Source: Streptomyces sp. M41(2017)
GTDB lineage: Bacteria > Actinomycetota > Actinomycetes > Streptomycetales > Streptomycetaceae
Reading direction: 5' to 3'
DNA: 64,000 nt
NCBI RefSeq assembly: GCF_002078175.1
Contig: NZ_MWFK01000001.1
Location: 806,001-870,000, forward strand
Within the stretch, counting starts at the first letter, position 1. Each line of letters begins with the position of its first letter. The notes under the pieces were generated by a model, which searched no databases, had not been told where the DNA came from, and was given only the letters and a program-made list of their open reading frames with translations. Shown here piece after piece: positions 61,150 through 64,000 of this stretch. Made by a program: the position numbers and the translations under genes.

Positions 61150-62145
61150 ATGACCACCGCCGACCCGACGGAGGCCGCCGGTTCCGCGCAGCCCGCGGGC
61201 CCGACGTTCGCCGACCTCGCGGACCGGGCCGCCGCGCGCCGGGACCGCCCCGCCTACGGCCACGACGCCCTGATCACCTGCGACCGCCTGGTGCGGATCT
61301 TCACCACGGACGGGGTGGAGGTGCAGGCCCTCCAGGGTCTCGATCTGCTCGTCCGCGAGGGCGAGTTGATGGCTCTGGTGGGGGCCTCGGGCAGCGGCAA
61401 GTCGACCCTGATGAACATCCTGGCCGGACTGGACACCCCGACGGCGGGCGCGGCGCGGGTCGCCGGTCGCGATCTGCTCACGATGAGCGCCAAGGACCGG
61501 CTGCGCTACCGCCGGGAGGTGGTCGGCTTCGTCTGGCAGCAGACCGCCCGCAACCTGTTGCCCTATCTGACGGCTGCCCAGAACGTGGCTCTGCCGATGC
61601 AGCTGGCGGCCCGCCGGACGAGCCGTCGCGCGCAGTCCGAACGGGCCCTGGAGCTGCTGGAGTTGCTGGGGATCGGCGACTGCGCCGCCCGGCGTCCGCA
61701 CCAGATGTCGGGCGGCCAGCAGCAGCGGGTGGCGATCGCGGTGGCTCTGGCCAACGCGCCGGCCGTCCTGCTCGCCGACGAGCCCACCGGCGAGCTGGAC
61801 TCGCACACCGCCGAGCAGATCTTCGGCGCGTTCCGCACGGCCAACGAGCGGCTGGGGACGACGATCGTGATCGTCACGCACGACCAGGCGGTCGCCTCGG
61901 AGGTCCGTCGCACGGTCGCCATCCGCGACGGCCGGACGTCCACGGAGGTGCTGCGCCGTACGGAGGTCGACGCGGCGACGGGCCAGGAGGCGGTGGTGGC
62001 CCGCGAGTACGCGATGCTCGACCGTGCGGGGCGTCTGCAGCTCCCCGCGGACTACACGCGAACGCTGGGCATGCGGGACCGCGTGGCCCTCGAACTGGAG
62101 GCGGACCACATCGGCGTGTGGCCGGACGACAGCCGTCCCGAGTGA
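61150..62145 (+). CDS. ABC transporter ATP-binding protein for the FtsX-type permeases
   Basis: A 331-residue ATPase of the LolD/MacB group, the usual partner of FtsX-type permeases. Walker A is GASGSGKST near residue 79, the Q-loop VGFVWQQTARN near 122, the signature MSGGQQQR near 185, and Walker B AVLLADEPTGELD near 205, followed by VTHDQ. The N-terminal 40 residues and the last about 50 (AMLDRAGRLQLPADYTRTLGM) are extensions; the latter has a short beta-rich look. ATG 61150 has GGGAG upstream. It probably drives export or periplasmic work by the two preceding proteins; substrate unknown. Confidence 0.92.
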   Translation: MTTADPTEAAGSAQPAGPTFADLADRAAARRDRPAYGHDALITCDRLVRIFTTDGVEVQALQGLDLLVREGELMALVGASGSGKSTLMNILAGLDTPTAGAARVAGRDLLTMSAKDRLRYRREVVGFVWQQTARNLLPYLTAAQNVALPMQLAARRTSRRAQSERALELLELLGIGDCAARRPHQMSGGQQQRVAIAVALANAPAVLLADEPTGELDSHTAEQIFGAFRTANERLGTTIVIVTHDQAVASEVRRTVAIRDGRTSTEVLRRTEVDAATGQEAVVAREYAMLDRAGRLQLPADYTRTLGMRDRVALELEADHIGVWPDDSRPE

Positions 62146-62164
62146 CCCGGCGGTTCCCGCCGGG
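62146..62164. terminator. Short hairpin between convergent genes
   Basis: CCCGGCGG-TTC-CCGCCGGG (62146-62164), directly after the ATPase stop and before the end of the minus-strand operon. Confidence 0.6.
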
Positions 62165-62169
62165 CCGGA

Positions 62170-62910
62170 TCAGTGGACGCTGACGTCCAGAGCGCCGAGT
62201 CCCGCCCTGCGGACGGCGATCGACCCGAAGGGGGTGCGCAGCCGCAGCCAGGCACCCGACGAGTACAGCCCCAACTCGCCCTCACCGGAAGGGAGTCGCG
62301 GGTCGTCCACGCCCCGGGCGGCGGACGGCCTGACGCGCGCGGCGGCGGGCGCGGCGGGGCGCAGGAATCCCAGCGACTGGGCGGCGTGCGCGGCCCGGAC
62401 GGGCAGCGCGGTGTCGCCGAGCGGCCGGGACCAGATCTCCCGCCCGAGCCGGTCGAGTTCGGCGCGGGTCCGCAGCTCGGGCGCCAACTCCTGTGTACGG
62501 GAGCGGAATTCGGCGACCACGGCGGCGACGGCGGCTCGCACGGCGTCCGGGGCGGGCAGCCCCGGTTCCGGTCGCCAGCCCCCGCGCGGCGGCAGCACCC
62601 CGGCCCACGGCGGTCCGGTGACGGCCCCCGGAACGGTCGCGGTGGCCGCCGACTCGTCGATGGACTCAAGGAGTTCGCCCGCGGAGACGGTCACGTCGAG
62701 GGTGTCGTCGAGGCCGTGCTCGTAGGGCTTGGCCAGCCGGGCCGTGCGGATCGCGAGGACCTCGAAGGAGGGGGGCCGGCCGAACACCGCGAGGGTGGTG
62801 CCGTGCGCCTGGAGACGCACGGCGGCCGCACGGTCGTAGTGGACCAGCCGGGCGAGGAAGGCCCCGAGATCGGCGGCCTCCCCCGCGTCGGCGAGGTGCA
62901 GGACGGTCAT
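62170..62910 (-). CDS. Conserved hypothetical protein
   Basis: A 246-residue soluble protein with no signal or TM. It starts MTVLHLADAGEAADLGAFLARLVHYDRAAAVRLQ (in two parts) and contains AVFGRPPSFEVLAIRTARLA near 47-66. The last about 30 residues (LRLRTPFGSIAVRRAG) are beta-rich. I do not recognise a family of known function. Its ATG overlaps the stop of the thioesterase gene (ATGA), so the two are co-translated in an operon behind ettA, which suggests a link to the thioesterase or to translation. Confidence 0.72.
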   Translation of the reverse strand: MTVLHLADAGEAADLGAFLARLVHYDRAAAVRLQAHGTTLAVFGRPPSFEVLAIRTARLAKPYEHGLDDTLDVTVSAGELLESIDESAATATVPGAVTGPPWAGVLPPRGGWRPEPGLPAPDAVRAAVAAVVAEFRSRTQELAPELRTRAELDRLGREIWSRPLGDTALPVRAAHAAQSLGFLRPAAPAAARVRPSAARGVDDPRLPSGEGELGLYSSGAWLRLRTPFGSIAVRRAGLGALDVSVH

Positions 62911-63317
62911 GCCGCGACGGCCTCGTCCTCGTCGTCCCGGTAGGACTCCAGGAAGTCGCGCTCGTCGGCGGTGATCCGGCGCGGGCGCTGCTGCTCGAAG
63001 TCGAACGGCACGATGACCGTCGAGGCGGTGACGTAGACCTGGTCCGGGTCCTTCACCTCGTAGGCGATGGTGAAGGACGCCGCACGGATCTGCGTCACCC
63101 ACAGCTCGATGTCCACCGGCGCGTGCCGGTGGACCAACTGCCGCTTGTAGTCGATCTCGTGGCGCGCCACCACGGACCCCTGCTTGAAGTCCTTCTCCGG
63201 GCGGAACAGGAAGTCGATACGGGCTTCCTCCAGGTAGCGGAGGAACACCACGTTGTTGACGTGGCCGTACGCGTCCATGTCCGCCCAGCGCAGCGGGCAG
63301 CGGTAGATGTGGCGCAA
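62907..63317 (-). CDS. Acyl-CoA thioesterase, 4HBT (hotdog) family
   Basis: A 136-residue hotdog-fold thioesterase. The active-site segment WADMDAYGHVNNVVFLRYLEEAR (residues 11-33) has the catalytic Asp and the HVNN helix start of the YbgC/4-hydroxybenzoyl-CoA type. SVVARHEIDYKRQLVHRHAPV (about 49-69, in part) is the second family block. It should hydrolyse an acyl-CoA, exact chain unknown. The start is TTG 63317, four bases after the ettA stop codon, so it relies on coupling. The ADERDFLESYRDDEDEAVAA tail is acidic. Confidence 0.9.
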   Translation of the reverse strand: MRHIYRCPLRWADMDAYGHVNNVVFLRYLEEARIDFLFRPEKDFKQGSVVARHEIDYKRQLVHRHAPVDIELWVTQIRAASFTIAYEVKDPDQVYVTASTVIVPFDFEQQRPRRITADERDFLESYRDDEDEAVAA

Positions 63318-63323
63318 GACCGA

Positions 63324-64000
63324 TCAGCCCCGGGTCAGCTTCTTGTAGGTGGCGCGGTGCGGACGGGCGGCGTCGGCGCCGAGACGCTCGACCTTGTTCT
63401 TCTCGTACGACTCGAAGTTGCCCTCGAACCAGTACCACTTCGACTCGCCCTCGTAGGCGAGGATGTGCGTCGCCACCCGGTCCAGGAACCACCGGTCGTG
63501 GGAGATGACCACGGCCGCACCCGGGAACTCCAGCAGCGCGTTCTCGAGCGAGGACAGGGTCTCCACGTCGAGGTCGTTGGTGGGCTCGTCGAGGAGCAGC
63601 AGGTTGCCGCCCTCCTTGAGGGTCAGCGCCAGGTTCAGCCGGTTGCGCTCACCGCCGGAGAGGACACCCGCGGGCTTCTGCTGGTCCGGGCCCTTGAAGC
63701 CGAAGGCGGACACGTAGGCCCGGGACGGCATCTCGACCTGGCCGACGTTGATGTAGTCGAGCTCGTCGGAGACGACGGCCCACAGCGTCTTCTTCGGGTC
63801 GATGTTGGCGCGGCTCTGGTCGACGTAACTGATCTTGACCGTCTCGCCGACCTTGATCGCGCCGGTGTCCGGCGTCTCCAGGCCCTGGATCATCTTGAAC
63901 AGCGTGGTCTTGCCCGCGCCGTTCGGGCCGATGACGCCGACGATGCCGTTGCGCGGCAGCGTGAAGCTGAGGTCGTCGATGAGGACCTTGTCGCCGAACG
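63324..64000 (-). CDS. ettA: Energy-dependent translational throttle protein EttA (ABC-F), C-terminal part
   Basis: An ABC-F ribosome-binding ATPase; only its second nucleotide-binding domain is in the window, the 5' end lies beyond base 64000. Visible are Walker [13 protein letters not shown] (about 63935-63900), the Q-loop region, the signature [15 protein letters not shown] (about 63665-63620), Walker [17 protein letters not shown], and [20 protein letters not shown]. The C-terminus [25 protein letters not shown] (in two parts) is the EttA ending. EttA gates the first peptide bond according to ATP/ADP ratio. It is followed on the same strand by thioesterase and hypothetical genes. Confidence 0.95.
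   Translation of the reverse strand, partial: FGDKVLIDDLSFTLPRNGIVGVIGPNGAGKTTLFKMIQGLETPDTGAIKVGETVKISYVDQSRANIDPKKTLWAVVSDELDYINVGQVEMPSRAYVSAFGFKGPDQQKPAGVLSGGERNRLNLALTLKEGGNLLLLDEPTNDLDVETLSSLENALLEFPGAAVVISHDRWFLDRVATHILAYEGESKWYWFEGNFESYEKNKVERLGADAARPHRATYKKLTRG

Overview
The window is a high-G+C actinobacterial chromosome segment, almost certainly Streptomyces. Most genes use GC-rich third positions and GTG starts are common. The gene order (aminopeptidase N, second-type asd, malQ, the csnR-csnEFGHK chitosan-oligosaccharide cluster, then a PknG-type kinase cluster) matches what I remember of the S. coelicolor core chromosome. I see no rRNA, tRNA, insertion sequence, prophage, CRISPR array or biosynthetic gene cluster, so this is core or near-core DNA with a few lineage-specific insertions.

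Layout. 1-7.5 kb: 3' part of a pepN aminopeptidase, an orphan AbiEi-like winged-helix protein, a cysteine hydrolase, a secreted serine hydrolase and a Tat-exported metallophosphoesterase. 8-11.4 kb: a very large secreted subtilase. 11.5-17 kb: an ECF sigma factor with a membrane partner, asd, a 28-nt tandem repeat block, a sigma factor fused to an N-terminal zinc finger, and an SDR-fold protein without the usual catalytic pair. 17-22.5 kb: a second, complete pepN, a DUF1203 protein, and a divergent EamA exporter/MarR pair with a clear palindromic operator. 22.5-28.5 kb: malQ with a small upstream gene, and a secreted GH84-like protein with altered active-site residues.

28.5-33 kb: five genes joined by 4-nt overlaps encode an ECF sigma factor, a zinc-finger anti-sigma membrane protein, an ABC ATPase and two membrane proteins. 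This is a self-contained stress or export module whose substrate I cannot name. 33-35 kb: an HNH nuclease and an MscS channel. 35-42 kb: csnR-csnEFGHK, in which a ROK repressor controls an ABC importer, a GH4 hydrolase and a sugar kinase, with a palindrome just upstream of csnR.

42-53 kb is the most interesting region. It is a seven-gene, one-direction cluster encoding a four-TM receptor, a glutamate-type binding protein, a coiled-coil protein, a rubredoxin-like/PknG-type kinase with TPRs, a zinc-ribbon PP2C phosphatase, a vWA/MIDAS protein and a zinc-ribbon FHA protein. It joins the GlnH-GlnX-PknG amino-acid-sensing logic known from mycobacteria to a kinase/phosphatase/vWA triad like that described around TerY.

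53-64 kb: an isoaspartyl-methyltransferase-like enzyme, a truncated haemoglobin (GlbO type), two very large FtsX-type permeases (one with an AAC-codon microsatellite) plus their ATPase, and on the minus strand the 3' part of ettA with a thioesterase and a conserved hypothetical gene. Most transcription units end in perfect GC-rich hairpins, several of them bidirectional.
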